Source: Lycocorax pyrrhopterus obiensis (taxonomy: Eukaryota; Chordata; Aves; Passeriformes; Paradisaeidae). Taken from it: a DNA stretch of 64,000 bases. Positions 21,101 to 34,000 of the stretch are shown in pieces. The notes under the pieces were generated by a model, which saw only the letters and a list, made by a program, of their open reading frames with translations, made no database searches and had not been told where the DNA came from. Each line of letters starts with the position of its first letter. Positions within the stretch are counted from its first letter, which is position 1. Position numbers and translations under genes: made by a program. The DNA lies in contig JACSVZ010000037.1 of assembly GCA_014706295.1 (NCBI GenBank), forward strand, positions 3,534,001 to 3,598,000, read 5' to 3'.

Positions 21101-23745
21101 GAGGCAGCTGAGTTCGTGTAAACCTTTACATTTAATCCCACTTGCTTCAGGTTTCCTTCAACTCTTTAAAACCATCAAATCCCAACCCCAAATTCATCTG
21201 GGATTCATCTGCTGAGGGAAAACCTTCAGTTTAGTTCCACTTGCTTCAAGTTTTGCTTCAATTCTTTAAAAAAAAACCCCAAATTCCTCTGGGATTCTGG
21301 AAATATTTTGCCCCCCACCACCAAATCCCAACCCCAAAATTCATCTGAAAATCTGGAAATATTTTCCTTTTAGGTGTGATTTCCTCACAGTTCCCCTTCA
21401 GGTGTTGCTAAATGAAATATTGAGGGTTTTTTTCACTGTATCCAACACTAAACTTGCAAAATCTGCCTGAATTTTTTTTCTTTTTTAATTCAGTTTGCTT
21501 GATTTTTTTTTTTATTCATTTTCTCCAAATGCTTTGTTTTAGAGGCAAACTTGGTTGTGCCTTCCAGAAGTGACAAAACCCCCACAAAAAGGCTCCTAAC
21601 AGGGCTAAAACCCCTGAAATTCTCTGTAAAGTCTTAATTTGAAGGATTCTAAAAAGCCCCAAATAAATAATTCCTCACGTGTTTAAGAATCTTCTCAGAA
21701 CTGCTTTATTTTCCCTTCCAGATTTCTTCTTTTTTAGCTTCTCCTTGAGGAATTTTAAGCAAAAAAATCTCTCAAACCCCTGAATTTTGAAGCAAAACTC
21801 GTGAGGCAGAACTCAGAGCATCCCAAAACGTCACCAATTCCCTGCTCTAGGTAGGAATTCCCAAAATTAGAACGGAAATTCGAAAATCTTCACTAAAAAA
21901 ATTCCTAAATCTGATTTTCCTGACTTCAGGATGTGGAAAAAAAGCTGGATTTTAAAATAGATTTATAAATCCTTGATTATTTCTTTTTTATTTTCTTACT
22001 AAATCTTAATTTATAATTTTTTTTTTTTTTTACTTTACCTCTTGTGCTTGACCAGCTCTTGGAAAAGTTGTGCTGGGAAGAGTTGGGAATGTTCTGGTTT
22101 TCCTGCAGGGCTGGGATTTTCAGGCTGGCTTTTGTTTTTTCCAGGATTTTTCTCCAAGCAGAAGCACCTGGAGCTGAGATTTTCACCCCTCTCAGCCCTT
22201 TTTGTGTTCTCCCACTGCCTTTTCCTGCCCTTTTCCATTGCTGATCCACCTTTAGCCTCTCCCATGGAAGTTTTTATCCCCAAAAAAAACCCAAAAGGAG
22301 ACTTTGGGAGCAGCTTTGGGACCTGTTCCTCACCAAGCTCAAAGAAAAATCCCTGGAAAAGTTGAATAAAAGGCTTTTTATGACATAAAAAATGGGATTT
22401 AAGCTACACCTGAAGGTGGATCGTGGTTTTAGGGAGTGGAAAATGGGGAACAAAAATCCTTTGGTGAAACCCTGGACATGCTGTGGGGTTTGTTTGGTTT
22501 TTTCCCCTAAAAATGGGTTGTATTTAAACCCCAAAATTCCAATTGCAGTTTATTTTTAATTCCCTGGATTGGGAGGAAGACTCGGGAATCATTCCAGGTG
22601 CCATTTGTGGGATGCTGGGAGCAACCCCTGCGGATTCCAGGAGTTTGATCCATCTCCTTGCCTTTGGGAATGGAATCTTTATTCCCTTTTTTTGGGGATT
22701 GTGTTTTCCTGAGAGTGCAGGATCTGAGCTTCCTGTTGCCAAAGGATGGAGGAAAAATTCCCATGCCCTGGAATTAAATTCAAATTTCCCTCTCAGGATA
22801 GAATCTTGGAATAAATCCTTGACTTCCATGCTGCAATTCCATGGATTTCTGTAAAGTTGTTATAATTGGATGGCTGGGAGCTTTTCCACCTTTAAGAACT
22901 CTTCATTTTTTAATTAAAAAATCCTGGATTTTTGGGAAGTTCTCCCCTTTTCCCTGCAGATTCCAAGGTCATGGAAGTTCCCTCGCTCCAGGAATGTCCC
23001 GAGGAGTGGGAATGGCTGCATTGTAATGTTTGTTCATAATAAACATCCATGAGAAATTGACTTTGTGGGGCTGTTCTTGGGAAAAAAATCCTTGGGAACA
23101 AATGGAATTGGGAATATTTCAGTTCATTAATATATAAATATAAATATATGGATGAAAAACCAGCATTTTTCCTGATTTTTTTTCCCTTTCCAGTTGGATT
23201 TTCCAGCTTCCCTTCAATGTCTCAGTGTCTTTTCTTCACCTCCCCATTTATAATTCCAATTATTCCCTTAAACCTTGTGCTCCTAAAGGTAATTTTGGAA
23301 TAGATTTGAATAATTTCTGCTAATAATTATTAATTTTAATAATAATTCTTGGCAATTAATGGTTAATTTATCAGGGAGGGGAATTCCGAACGAGGTGATG
23401 CCGTTTGCATGGAAAAAAATGTTACTTTGAAAGCAGGAAAATCCCATTTCCAGTGGAAAAATCACAAAAAAAAAAGGGAATTAATTTAATAGGAACTCCA
23501 AGCATTCCCATATTCCTAAAAATTCTTTTCCGAGTCAGGAATGAGAAGGGTTCATTAGGATTAATTGGGAATGCTTAATTAGCGCTGAAAGCTTTGCCCC
23601 ACCACGGTTATTTCCCATTTGAAGCGAGAGAAACTTGGGAGGCGCAGGAATTTTTTCCCTTTTTTCCGGGAATTTCGGTGGTTTGGGGGATTGGCCACGA
23701 GGTGGCGCGGCCGTGTCGGGATTCGGGGATGGAGCGGGGTTTTTG

Positions 23746-23895
23746 TGGAATTATGGAATACCCTGAGCTGGGAATGATCCCAAGGATCATCGATCCGGCT
23801 CCTGCTCCCAACAATCCCACCCTGGGCATCCCTGGGAGCGTTGTCCCAACGTTCCTGGAGCTCTGGCAGCCTTGGGAATGTCACCATTCCCTGGG
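23746..23895 (-). mobile_element. CR1-type LINE fragment
   Basis: GGAATACCCTGAGCTGGGAA followed by ATGATCCCAAGGATCATCG and CTGGAGCTCTGGCAGCCTTG: a degenerate CR1 3' region in reverse orientation, of the same subtype as the copy at 62280. Confidence 0.75.
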
Positions 23896-23919
23896 GAGCC
23901 TTTTTATGGGATTAGCATA

Positions 23920-24080
23920 AAATCCTGGAATTTTTCAGGTTGGAGGGAGTTTAAATCCCACCCATTCCCACCCCATCCAAGGGCAGGGAGCTCCCACCAT
24001 CCCAGGCTGCTCCAGGCTGGCCTTGGACACTCCCAGGGATGGGGCAGCCACAGCTTCTCTGGGAATTCCATCCCAGGGAA
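23920..24080 (-). mobile_element. CR1-type LINE fragment
   Basis: Starts AAATCCTGGAATTTTTCAGG. It then has CCAGGCTGCTCCAGGCTGGC and CTTGGACACTCCCAGGGATG and GGGGCAGCCACAGCTTCTCT, the standard order of a reversed CR1 3' end. It is a separate insertion beside the previous fragment. Confidence 0.8.
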
Positions 24081-24519
24081 GAGTTTATTCCCTGCTCCTG
24101 ATCTTTATGGAGCGGGAATTGGGGTCTGTGTCAGCCACTGCCTTCAAAAATCCCCATCTCCGTGCCAAGGATTGGGAATTGTTTGATAAATTTCCAACAA
24201 ATAACTGGGAAAATCCCACCCTTTGCCCTTTGGAGATGATTCCCTGCATAGGTCAGGCCTATCCTGAGGAAAATGGGAATTGCAGAAGCAGGGATTGAAG
24301 GATCAGAGCTCGATTTCTTCCTGACTCTTCATTCCTCTGGCTCCACACAATTTTTCCAAGGCCTGGATTCCCATTTTCCCACAGTTTGGAAACGTTCCTG
24401 TGGCTCCTTGTAGGATTTTCTCCACTTCCACCCTTTCCTGGTGCAGAATTGATGTTGTTCCCTTCATCCTCATTCCAGTTTTTCCTGTGGTGATGCTGAG
24501 CTCAGAGAAGGACGGATTT

Positions 24520-24785
24520 ATCTTCCATGGAATCATGGAATTATTCAGGTTGGAAAACACCTTCAGGATCATCAAATCCAACCTGAACCACATCCCCAAG
24601 TGCCACATCCACGTTTTTTTAGGGATGGCGATTCCACCACTTCCCTGCCCAGCCTCATCCAATGCTTTACAACCTTTCCTGTGGGAAAAAAATTCCCAAA
24701 TGTCCGATTTTAACCTTCCTTGGAACAACTTGAGGTTGTTTCCACTCATCCTGGGAGAAAGGATCGACCCCCAGTTCCTCTGAGC
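24520..24785 (-). mobile_element. CR1-type LINE fragment
   Basis: Starts GGAATCATGGAATTATTCAG, then AGGATCATCAAATCCAACCT, CCCAGCCTCATCCAATGC and TTGAGGTTGTTTCCACTCAT. Reverse-oriented CR1 3' region, about 265 bases, degenerate. Confidence 0.8.
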
Positions 24786-25977
24786 TCCTGGACTTGCTGT
24801 GTTATAAAAGGACAACATCGGAATTCCCCTAAAAGGCCATCAGAATTCCCCTATTTTTTGGAAGTTGGATGCTTTGGGAAGACTCAAAGCTGGGATGTGC
24901 CCAACAATTCCCTGCAGGTGCTGCGGGATTGGAGGCTGGAAGGGAGGCACCGCTTATTCCAGCCCAAAATAGGGAAAAGGATGTTTGGGATGCAGCTCCA
25001 ACGCCTCCATCCCCCAGGAGCAGCCGTAACTCTGCCTGGCTCTCCCAAACACAGCCAGGATTGATTTTCCCTAAATCCACGCTGGGATTGGGCTCTGGGG
25101 ATGGCAAAGCTGAGCCCGGAGCTGCCTTTTCCCGATCCCTGGCTGGGGAGTGTGGAGCTGTCAGGCTGTTTAGCCGGGATCTGACGGATTATCCCATTAA
25201 TGTGTCATCGGGAGCACTCGGACAAATTCAGGGCTTGTCTACAACCAACCTGGAAAAAACCCAGCCTGGAGTATGGGAAGGCGCCAAAGAAAGTTAAATA
25301 TTATTAACAAATCAAGGCTGCCACGTACTTTTCATGGAATGTGAGCTGCTCGGGGGAGGGGTGAGGTGCTCTTAACTCTTGGGCTGCTGGGGAGCTTCCC
25401 TTTGGGATTTGTTCCCGTTCCCAAATCCCAATTTTCCCCAGAGATGCTGTAAAAATTTATTTTTCGATTTCTTTTTTTTTTTTTTTTTAATTCCCATGTC
25501 TTGATTTTGTGCTTGGATTGTTTCGTGTTTCCCTGAGTTACAGAACCAGAGTTTTCCTGCTGATCCACAGATCCAGAGCTTTGCTCCCAATCCACCCTGC
25601 AAAATCCAAGGAAAACCATGCTGACGGTTATCCCTCGGATTACACAATTCATGGTAAAGGAATTGTCAAAATAAAGCAATTTTTTTTTGCTTGCTGGCCT
25701 CATAAAGGGCTTCAAATTCTGGGATTTTCCAACTTTTATCATTCCTGGATTTCTCCAGGTGGGATCACAGAGAAATCTTTGCATCAGGGTCTGGATTTTT
25801 GGGAAGAACGGGAATATTTGTTCGAGGTGGTGAGGGACGGGCAGGGATTTGCAGTGTCCAAGTGCATCCAGAGCTCCCTTGGGAAATGCTGGTGGATGAA
25901 AACCTTTGGAATTCTGTTATTTGTAAAGAATATTCCTGACTCTTCAACCCCTGCTGATGAGAGCAGGGGGGCAAACG

Positions 25978-26490
25978 GGGAAAATTGGACATGGAACACC
26001 CCAAACTGGGAAATAAAGCAGGAATTCTGCCGTATCCAAACAGGGAAAATTGCACATGGAACACCCCAAACTGGGAAATAAAGCAGGAATTCTGCCGTAT
26101 CCAAACAGGGAAAATTGCACATGGAACACCCCAAACTGGGAAATAAAGCAGGAATTCTGCCGTATCCAAACAGGGAAAATTGGACATGGGACACTGGGAA
26201 ATAAAGCAGGAATTCTGCCGTATCCAAACAGGGAAAATTGCACATGGAACACCCCAAACTGGGAAATAAAGCAGGAATTCTGCCGTATCCAAACAGGGAA
26301 AATTGGACATGGGACACCCCAAACTGGGAAATAAAGCAGGAATTCTGCCGTATCCAAACAGGGAAAATTGGACATGGGACACCCCAAACTGGGAAATAAA
26401 GCAGGAATTCTGCCGTATCCAAACAGGGAAAATTGGACATGGAACACCCCAAACTGGGAAATAAAGCAGGAATTCTGCCGTATCCATGCC
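25978..26490. repeat. 65-bp minisatellite
   Basis: Eight copies of a 65-bp unit containing AACTGGGAAATAAAGCAGGA and ATTCTGCCGTATCCAAACAG. One unit (about 26182-26240) lacks the CCCCAAA segment. The minus strand is open in all frames, giving reading frames of up to 404 codons that are repeat artefacts. Confidence 0.97.
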
Positions 26491-27389
26491 TGGCGTGATG
26501 CTGGGGGCTTATCCCAATCCACGGATTTTCAGCCCTGCCACACACGCTCCCGCCGAGTGTTAAAAATTCCCAGAAAAAGGGTGATTTCCCTGGGATAACG
26601 AAGGGGAGGGGCGGAGGGGAGGGAGCAGGGAATGGGCACTGATTTAAATCTGCCTGGCACACGGGGCCGGCTCCATTATCAGGGAATTTAATGGGAATGT
26701 GAGGAGAGGAGGCTTGACAGCTCATTAGAATGTGAGCCCTCCTCCTTTTTTTTTTTTTTTCTTCTTTCCCTTTTTTTTTTTCCTCCTTTTCTTGAAGTTG
26801 ATGGAAACTCACTCGGGAAAGGAGCCTTTGAAGCAGGAGCCGGGGAGGGTTTTGCCAGTGTGGAAAGGAGCAGCCAGAGGAGTCAGAGCCTCGGAGGGAC
26901 CTGGAATTCTGCCTGGAGCCAGGGGAGAGGAGGATTGGGATGCAAAATCCACGAGGTTCTGCACCCTGACAGCCGCAGCTTCGGGATTTGCTGCTCATCC
27001 TTAGGGAAAAGCGAGGACAAAGCTGAAGAGGGAGGAAAACACTTGGGAAAACTTCACCTGCTCCTCATGGACTTAGGGACACCCTCAGAGGTTTTGCTTC
27101 CCCCTGCTTGAACTTTTGGGATGTGAGGGATTTGTTTTCTCCTTACAAGGCTGAGCTGGGATGCTCCCAATTCCTCGGATTACAATTCCCCAGCATCCCG
27201 AAAGGGAAGGATGAGGACTTGTCCCTGAAGCAGCATCATTCCAGAGGGAATGGATGGGAAGAATTCCAGCCTGCTCTGAGGGGGGAAATCTCCCGGTGGA
27301 GAGGGAGCAGCAGAGCCCGCGATGAGCTGGGGCTGGCAGCTCTGCCCTGAGCACTTCTCCAGCGTTTAGGGCTGAGTGCCTTTAAAACC

Positions 27390-27500
27390 GGTTTTAAGCC
27401 CGATTTGGGGGGGCACAGGGGGTAGAGTAAAAGCAGTTTTAAGCCCGATTTAGGGGGGGCAGTGTAAAACCAGTTTCCAGCCCGATGTAGGGGGGCAGAG
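27390..27500. repeat. About 50-bp G-rich tandem repeat
   Basis: Three imperfect units with TTTTAAGCCCGATTTGGGGG or TTTCCAGCCCGATGTAGGGG, lying 380-490 bases upstream of the C1QTNF12 start codon. Confidence 0.8.
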
Positions 27501-27700
27501 CAGCCCTTCAAGGTGGGTGGCAGGACTTTCCAGGGCCTCTCGTATTTATGTAAAGCTTCCAGAGGCTGCATGGACTTACCTCCTTCTCCGAGGGGATCCA
27601 GAATTCCAAACAACTTTATCTCCACCTTTTCCATGGCTCCTGCTTGAGCAGAGCCCCCTGAGCCACCAGCACATCCCAGAGGAGCTGCTTCGATCCCGAC

Positions 27701-27862
27701 CTGGTTAATTTTGATTTTTTTTTTGGAGACAAATCTGGGTTTTTTTCTTGGTGCTGGAGGATTTCGTGCCTGGCTGCTTGGACCCTTCTGAGCTGGTTAA
27801 TTTTGATTTTTTTTTTGGAGACAGATCTGGTTTTTTTTCTTGGTGCTGGAGGATTTTGTGGG
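27701..27862. repeat. 92-bp duplication just upstream of C1QTNF12
   Basis: CTGGTTAATTTTGATTTTTT followed by GGAGACAAATCTGG and CTTGGTGCTGGAGGATTT occurs at 27701 and again at 27793. The second copy ends about 20 bases before the start codon, so the duplication covers the likely 5' UTR or core promoter. No TATA box or CpG island was seen. Confidence 0.9.
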
Positions 27863-27881
27863 CGGCCCCTCCCTTCCCAAA

Positions 27882-28052
27882 ATGAAGGGGTGCACCTGGC
27901 TGCTGGTGGCCACCCTGCTGTGTCACCAGCTCTGTCCCTGCAGGGTCACAGCGGCCAGGAGGGACAGGAAGGGCAGGAAAGAGCCCAAGCAGCACCCAGA
28001 GCCCTTCAACGCCACCCTGTCCAACAGCGAGGAGCTGCACGGGCATCCCAAG
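27882..28052 (+). CDS. C1QTNF12: C1QTNF12 exon 1 (signal peptide)
   Basis: ATG at 27882 in context CCAAAATGA (A at -3). It encodes [20 protein letters not shown], then a basic segment and EELHGHPK. Donor GTGGGT at 28053. 57 whole codons. Confidence 0.93.
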
Positions 28053-31000
28053 GTGGGTTTTGGAATTCTCAGTGCTTATTCCTGCCAGGAAAGGGATGCT
28101 GGGGCCTTTTCCCAGCTCATTCCAGCTGAACTTGTTGAATTTTTGTATTTAACTTTAATTTCATTCTTGATTTTTGCCCTTTTTTGCTCAAATTTTTTTC
28201 ATACTTGCTTGAAGCAAAGCCTTTAATATCCCAATTTGTGCTTATTTTGGACTGAAGATCCAGCTCCTCAGTAGCTGGGAATGATATTTTAGAGCTCTGG
28301 TTGTACCAGTGACAACTAATTAAAATTTTTTTTTAAATTGCTCCCAAGTTTTGCAGTTTCTCCTTGGAATTGATTGGAATTGAAATCCAGACGGGTTCTA
28401 AATGTCCTGGGAGAGAGTATTTTTATATTTATATAAATATACCCAAGCTATGTGGGGTATTTTATTATTAATAATAATATTATTAATACAGTGCTTAGGA
28501 ATCGCCACTTATTTAATTTAAAAAAAAAGGCAGGAATCACAATAGTGATGCTATTAATTATTAATAGGAATTATTAGGAATATTAATGTGCCTCTGGCAG
28601 GCAAATTCTTCGCTTGGAATTGTTCTTCCAGACCTTTTTTCCAGCAAATCCAGGTCTAAACCCGAGCGTGGCAGAGCTTTCTCTGAAAATCAGGGATGGG
28701 AAGGTTTGGGAGCAGCCAGGGGATGTCTCCAAGGGGATTTTGTGGGATCCAGGATGGTTTTGGTTGGGGATAGGTGGGAAGAGAAGCTGCAGTGGAGACT
28801 TGGGAGGGAATTTTGTAGGGTAGGGTCACTTTGGGGAGGATTCCCCAGGCTGGGAACAGCAGAAAACTTCCAGAGAGTTGTTCAGAATCCTTTAGGATGA
28901 ATATTTGCATGGGATTCTTGGGAATAGCAGAGAGGTTCGGGGAATTCAGAGCAGCTTTAGGACTGTGAGGAGGGAGGGAATCTGGAAACAGCAGAAAACT
29001 TCCAGGGAGTTGTTCAGAATCCTTTGGGATGAATCTTTGCATGGGATTTTTGGGAATAGCAGAAAGGTCGGGGATTTCACAGCAGCTTGTAGGACTGGGA
29101 GCAGGAAGGGCGAGTGAGAAAACTTCCAGGGAGTTCTTCAGACCCCTCAGAATCCTTTAGGATGAGTCTTTGCATGGGGTTTTTGGGAATAGCAGAGAGT
29201 TTAGGGGATTTCACAGCAGCTTTTGGGATTTGGGAGCGGGAAGGGCAGTGAGGAGGGAGGGAACCCCTGTCACCCTCAGCCCGTCCCTCTGTGCCCACCC
29301 TGGTGACACAGAAATGTCCCCTGTCCCCACGGGGTGACCTCCAGGCCCGGCTTTGATCAGCGCCATTAGGGCTGGCAGTTGCCGTGGCAACCAGGGGGCA
29401 AACCGGGAATTGGGGCATGGCCGCCAACAATCGGCCACAAATTTGGGAACAATTGGGCTGCCACCGGGAATATCCCGCTCCGGGAGTGTAATTGGTTCAG
29501 GTTGGGCAGGTTTGGGGGCTCTAAAACCCTTCTGCCCCGCTAAAATTCCCATTAAAAAAAAAAATCCCATAAAATTCCCATGGAAAAAGCCGTTTTTTCC
29601 TGCTGATTTTTTGGGGTGTGGCCACGATGAATTTTTGAGGTTCTCCCCCCCTCCCCAAAACTCCTCCACCCTGCCCTTGCAGAGGGGCCAGGCAGGAATT
29701 TAATCCCAGTTTATCCTGGAATTCATTTGCCTGGATTGAGAAATGCCCTGGACCACGAGCGGGGTGGATTCTGGTTGCAAAAACAAAAAGCAGGAATTGT
29801 TTAATTCTGATGGAGTCTCCCATATATCAGGGCTGGAAAAAAACCCACAGGGCATCCATTAATCCAGAATTTGTTTGGAAGCTGCAGTTTTTGGATGGAA
29901 ATACTGGAAAATATCCCTGGCAAAGGTTTGGCTGCAGCTCAGGCAGCACAACCCAAATCTCTGAGGGAAAACTGCTCCCAAATTTTGCAGTTTCTCCTTG
30001 GAATTGATTGGAATTGAAGTCCAGGCTGGTTCTAAATGTCCGGGGTGAGAGTATTTTGGATATTTTATATTTATTTAGCGCCTGCCCAAGATGTGGGGAG
30101 TATTTTATTATTATTAATAATATTATTAATACAGCGCTTAAGAATTCCCACAATTTCTGAGGTAAAAGTTGCAGTTTACAACGAAACCATCACAATTTAT
30201 ATCATTATATTTCATAATTAACCCATCCTGAGCTAACAGAAGCCGGGTTTTTTGTGGAAAAAATGATATTTTAGGCCCTTGAAGGGAATTCTGTGGGCAT
30301 GAAAGGATGCCCTGAGCAGGGAAACGAAGCAGCAGAATCCTCATCCCAATTAATTCCCCACAGCTGGAATTTTTGTGGCCTCGTGCAGTGAAAACTCAGG
30401 ATATGTTTACCTTGGAATCCTCTGGGCCCAGCTGGAGCAGAAGGAGCAGGGAATGAGTTATGAGCTGAGGGATTTTTTTTATTTTCCCTGCTGAAAAGGT
30501 GGATGTGTTTTCCTTCTCATTAAGCTAAATTTATTTGGGACGAAATTCCCTCGGGAATTCTGTTCAAGCAGCAGTGGAGAAAGCTCCTCTTTGACATTCC
30601 CAGGGCCTGAGTCATGTGGGGAAAACTCCACTAAAACTGGGAAGGCTCAAATCTCCTGAGAAACCTGGGATTGCCAAGGGGACCGGGAACCTGTTGGGGT
30701 TTTTTTAAAGGAAAAATGTGGGCTTTTTTAAGGAAAAATGGGGTTTCTTTAATGAAAAAAAATTTTAAGGAAAATGGTTTTTTTCAAGGAAAAATGTGGG
30801 ATTTTTTAAGGAAAAAGGGTTTTCTCCAGTGTCGTCTTTCAGTTGCTGGCAGTGTTTTTGCCAAGCCCACCAGAGTTTTCTCCTCTGGATTGAGAGAAAT
30901 CAGGACATGAGTGGTGGATACTGGATTTTTATGGATACAGAGGATTTGATCCACTGGGTTTTTATGGGAAGCAGCTGTGGATCCCTTCCATCCTGAATCC

Positions 31001-34000
31001 CTCTGTCAGATTCCAAGGGCTGCATCCACCTGCTTTATTCTTAAATCTCCCTGAATTATTTCCTTTTTTTTGTTGTTTTTGCTTCCAGCTGGAAGCAGCA
31101 GCTGGGTCAGTGACTCTGCAGAAGTTTTACTCCTCCTCTATCAAGTATTTCAGTCAGGGGCATTTGGGGAAAGCATTTTTGGGCCTGAAAAGTGGCAAAA
31201 CCATGGGAGGAACTTGGCTGTGACCAGTGAATGTTGTTTTTCCTGGTTTATGTCTGACATCCATCTCATTTTTCTGGAAGATTATGAAGAAGGGCTACAA
31301 AAAAATTAACAGAACTACAGTGATTCCGTGTGGCCCGTGTGGAATAATGTTAAAAATATTTAAATATGAGGTGAGAAACATCATTTTTCATTCCCAAAAC
31401 AGAGGGGGAATTTAGGGAGGAATTCCCTCTTGGATTTGGCTGAGAGGCCAAACCTCACACTTGTGCTGCAGGGAAAACCACAAGTGCTCAGGACATGATT
31501 TTCCATCTCATTAATAACCAGAGGATTATGAAGTGTGAATTATTAGCAGCTGGCACGGGGATTTAAAAGGATTATCAGAGGACTGAGAGTCCCAGAAGTT
31601 GGGGAGAGGTCTCTGAGGGACTCTCAGAGCTCTTGGCTCTTCCTGATTCCCCAAGGACACCCTCAGTGTCCTCCAAAAGCAGCAGAAACAGCGTGCGCTG
31701 GATTTTTGGCATCCTCTGAGCCCCTGCTGTGGCCAAACAGTGACATCAGCCTTTGTCCTTGTGTCTCCTCAGCTCCTGGAGTCGCCAGACCCCCGGATCA
31801 CGGACCCACGGAGGACCTGGATCTCCTTCGTGCACCGCCCGGACGATGGAAACACCTCCAAGAGGAGATGCAAAGGGAAAGACAAGAAATTGGTAGGATC
31901 TGCACTCCGTGTATCCCATGGTTTCCCTTCCTGCTGCTCATCCTCAGGGCTCCAGGTTTTCCCAGCCCAGAGAGTGCTGAATTTCTATTTTTTGTGTTTA
32001 ATTTCTCAATTTTTGGAGAGGTTTGAGCCTTTGTGCTTTGGGAGAGAAGATATGGGAATTTTGAACCAGCTGCTCTTGGATTGGGCCTTTTTTGGGTTGA
32101 TTTTCTGCGCAGTAGAAATAAAATCCACATTTTTGTTCCCCTTCCACGAGATAAAGTCCAAGTATCCCAAAGGATAAATGAATCAAGGTGTGGACAGGTA
32201 GTTTATTTCAAATTAATGAGCTGAGTGACACTTGATCACGTGGCACTTTTCATCTGCTGCTTGGACAATCTTGGATGCTTTTAATGATTTCCTTGCACGG
32301 AGTTTATTTGAGGAAACAGGAATTCTCTGGGAATGAAACACCTCACATTGCTGATGTCCCTGTAGGATTTTTGCTCTGTCACAGCAATTCCCTGCTCCTA
32401 ATCCCTGATTTTCCTTTGTTTGCTCCCTCAGCGAGGCCTGGTTGGGCCCCCAGGACCTCCTGGGCCTCAGGGACCTCCGGGAGCCCCTGGGGCTGAAGTC
32501 ACCAGGGAAGTTCTTCTGCAGGAGTTCAAGGAGATTTTAAAAGGTAAAAGATTTTAAAAGGTAAAAGGTATTAAAAGGTATTAAAAGGTAAAAAATATTA
32601 AAATGTAAAGGAGCTTTGGGCTTTGATTTGGTGAAACACCACAACAAATCGAGAACTGGCTTCACCTTAAAGCATTCCCCTGGCAACCAAAAATGTTTCC
32701 CCCAGTGCTGCCTGGCTTACATTAAAGAGTAAAATGCAAAATCCAATCAGGCAATGAATGATTTCATAGGCCGGGCCCTTAAATGAAGATTTTATTTCCT
32801 TTTATTTCCCTTTTCCCCTCAGAGGCCATCGAGCGCCGAGCGTCCCTGGCCATTTCGGCCCATCCCAGCCAGCTGCCCCCGCTGCTGCTGTCCCTGGAGG
32901 ACATTCCATCCCACAGGCGTGTGGAGGAGGCTTTCCACTGCAAGCTCAAAGGCCAGGTCGTGGTGGACAAGAAGACCTTGGTGGAACTCCAGAATTTCCA
33001 GTCGGTGAGAAGGAATTCCAGAGTCAACCTGGGTGTGGATCAGCTCCAGCTCCCTGCTTGGCTCTGTGGGGCTTCCTGAAAGGCCGGGCTCATCCCAGAA
33101 ACTCCTCCCAGGCTGAAAGAAAGATATAAATCCATGAGGAAGTGTCCAAAGGAGGGACATGGGGATGGGGAAGGGTCTGGAGGGGCTGAGGGCACTCGGA
33201 GGAGACTGAGGGGAGACTCTTTGGGGTCTGCAGCTCTTCCTGAGGGGCAGCTCCGATCTGTCTGTGACAGGGACAGCACCCAGGGAGTGGCTGGGGCTGT
33301 TCCAGGGCACGTTTAGGTTGGATTTTAGGAAAAGGTTCTTCCCCCAGAGGGTGCTGGGGCACTGACCAGGCTCCCCACGGAATGGGCATGGCCCCAAGAG
33401 CTCCCAGGGATGCACAGGGTGGGATTTTGGGGTGTCTGTGCAGGGATAAAAGTTGGATCCGTGATCCTGTGAGTCCTTCCAGCTCAGGATATTCTGTGAT
33501 TTTATGGCTGAAGTGGGCACTAAGCTTTGAGTCCTCTGTTCCTGACAAACCCGAGACAGAATTTCTCCTTCTCCTGCAGCCCAGCAGGATCTCCCACAGT
33601 TCTTCCCAGCTCCAACAAGAGCCAGGTTTTTATTTTAGTAACGATGGAGGGAGACTTTATCCAGGTTTGGAATGAGCAGGATCTTTAGGATCTGCTGTTT
33701 TTTCAGTGCACACCCAAAGTAAAATTCGGATGTAGAATGTCAGAGGCAGACAGAAACCATTGCTTACAGATTTGAGAGCCCAAATAAAGCCTGAATTTTG
33801 TTAGATGAGCCAGTTCTGGTGCTTGAATTCTTTACATAATAGACTAATAAATATTATCTATATAATTGAATTCTAATTAGGTTATAATTTCAATCAGGGG
33901 TCATTATATTCTTTGTTACAAGCAAGCTGCTGAATATTAAATTTGACATTAAATATTAAATTTTTGATATTAAAACTTGTAATAAACCATTCCAGTGGCA

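Larger units (their letters stand above)
20661..27700. other. Spacer between UBE2J2 and C1QTNF12
   Basis: No gene recognised. It may include a long UBE2J2 3' UTR to about 23.05 kb. It holds three CR1 fragments (23.75-24.79 kb), a 65-bp minisatellite, homopyrimidine runs at about 26743-26785, and a 50-bp repeat at 27390-27500. Confidence 0.6.
28053..31772. other. C1QTNF12 intron 1
   Basis: 3.7 kb without a recognised exon. It contains a 170-bp direct repeat pair (28339 and 29973), a 131-bp tandem array (28845-29240) and short TTTTAAGGAAAAATG repeats at about 30700-30830. Confidence 0.8.

Noticed and set aside
25784..26998. 404-codon minus-strand reading frame
   Set aside because: Most of it is translated 65-bp minisatellite. 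Flanks show no domain, and the frame survives only because the unit lacks stops.
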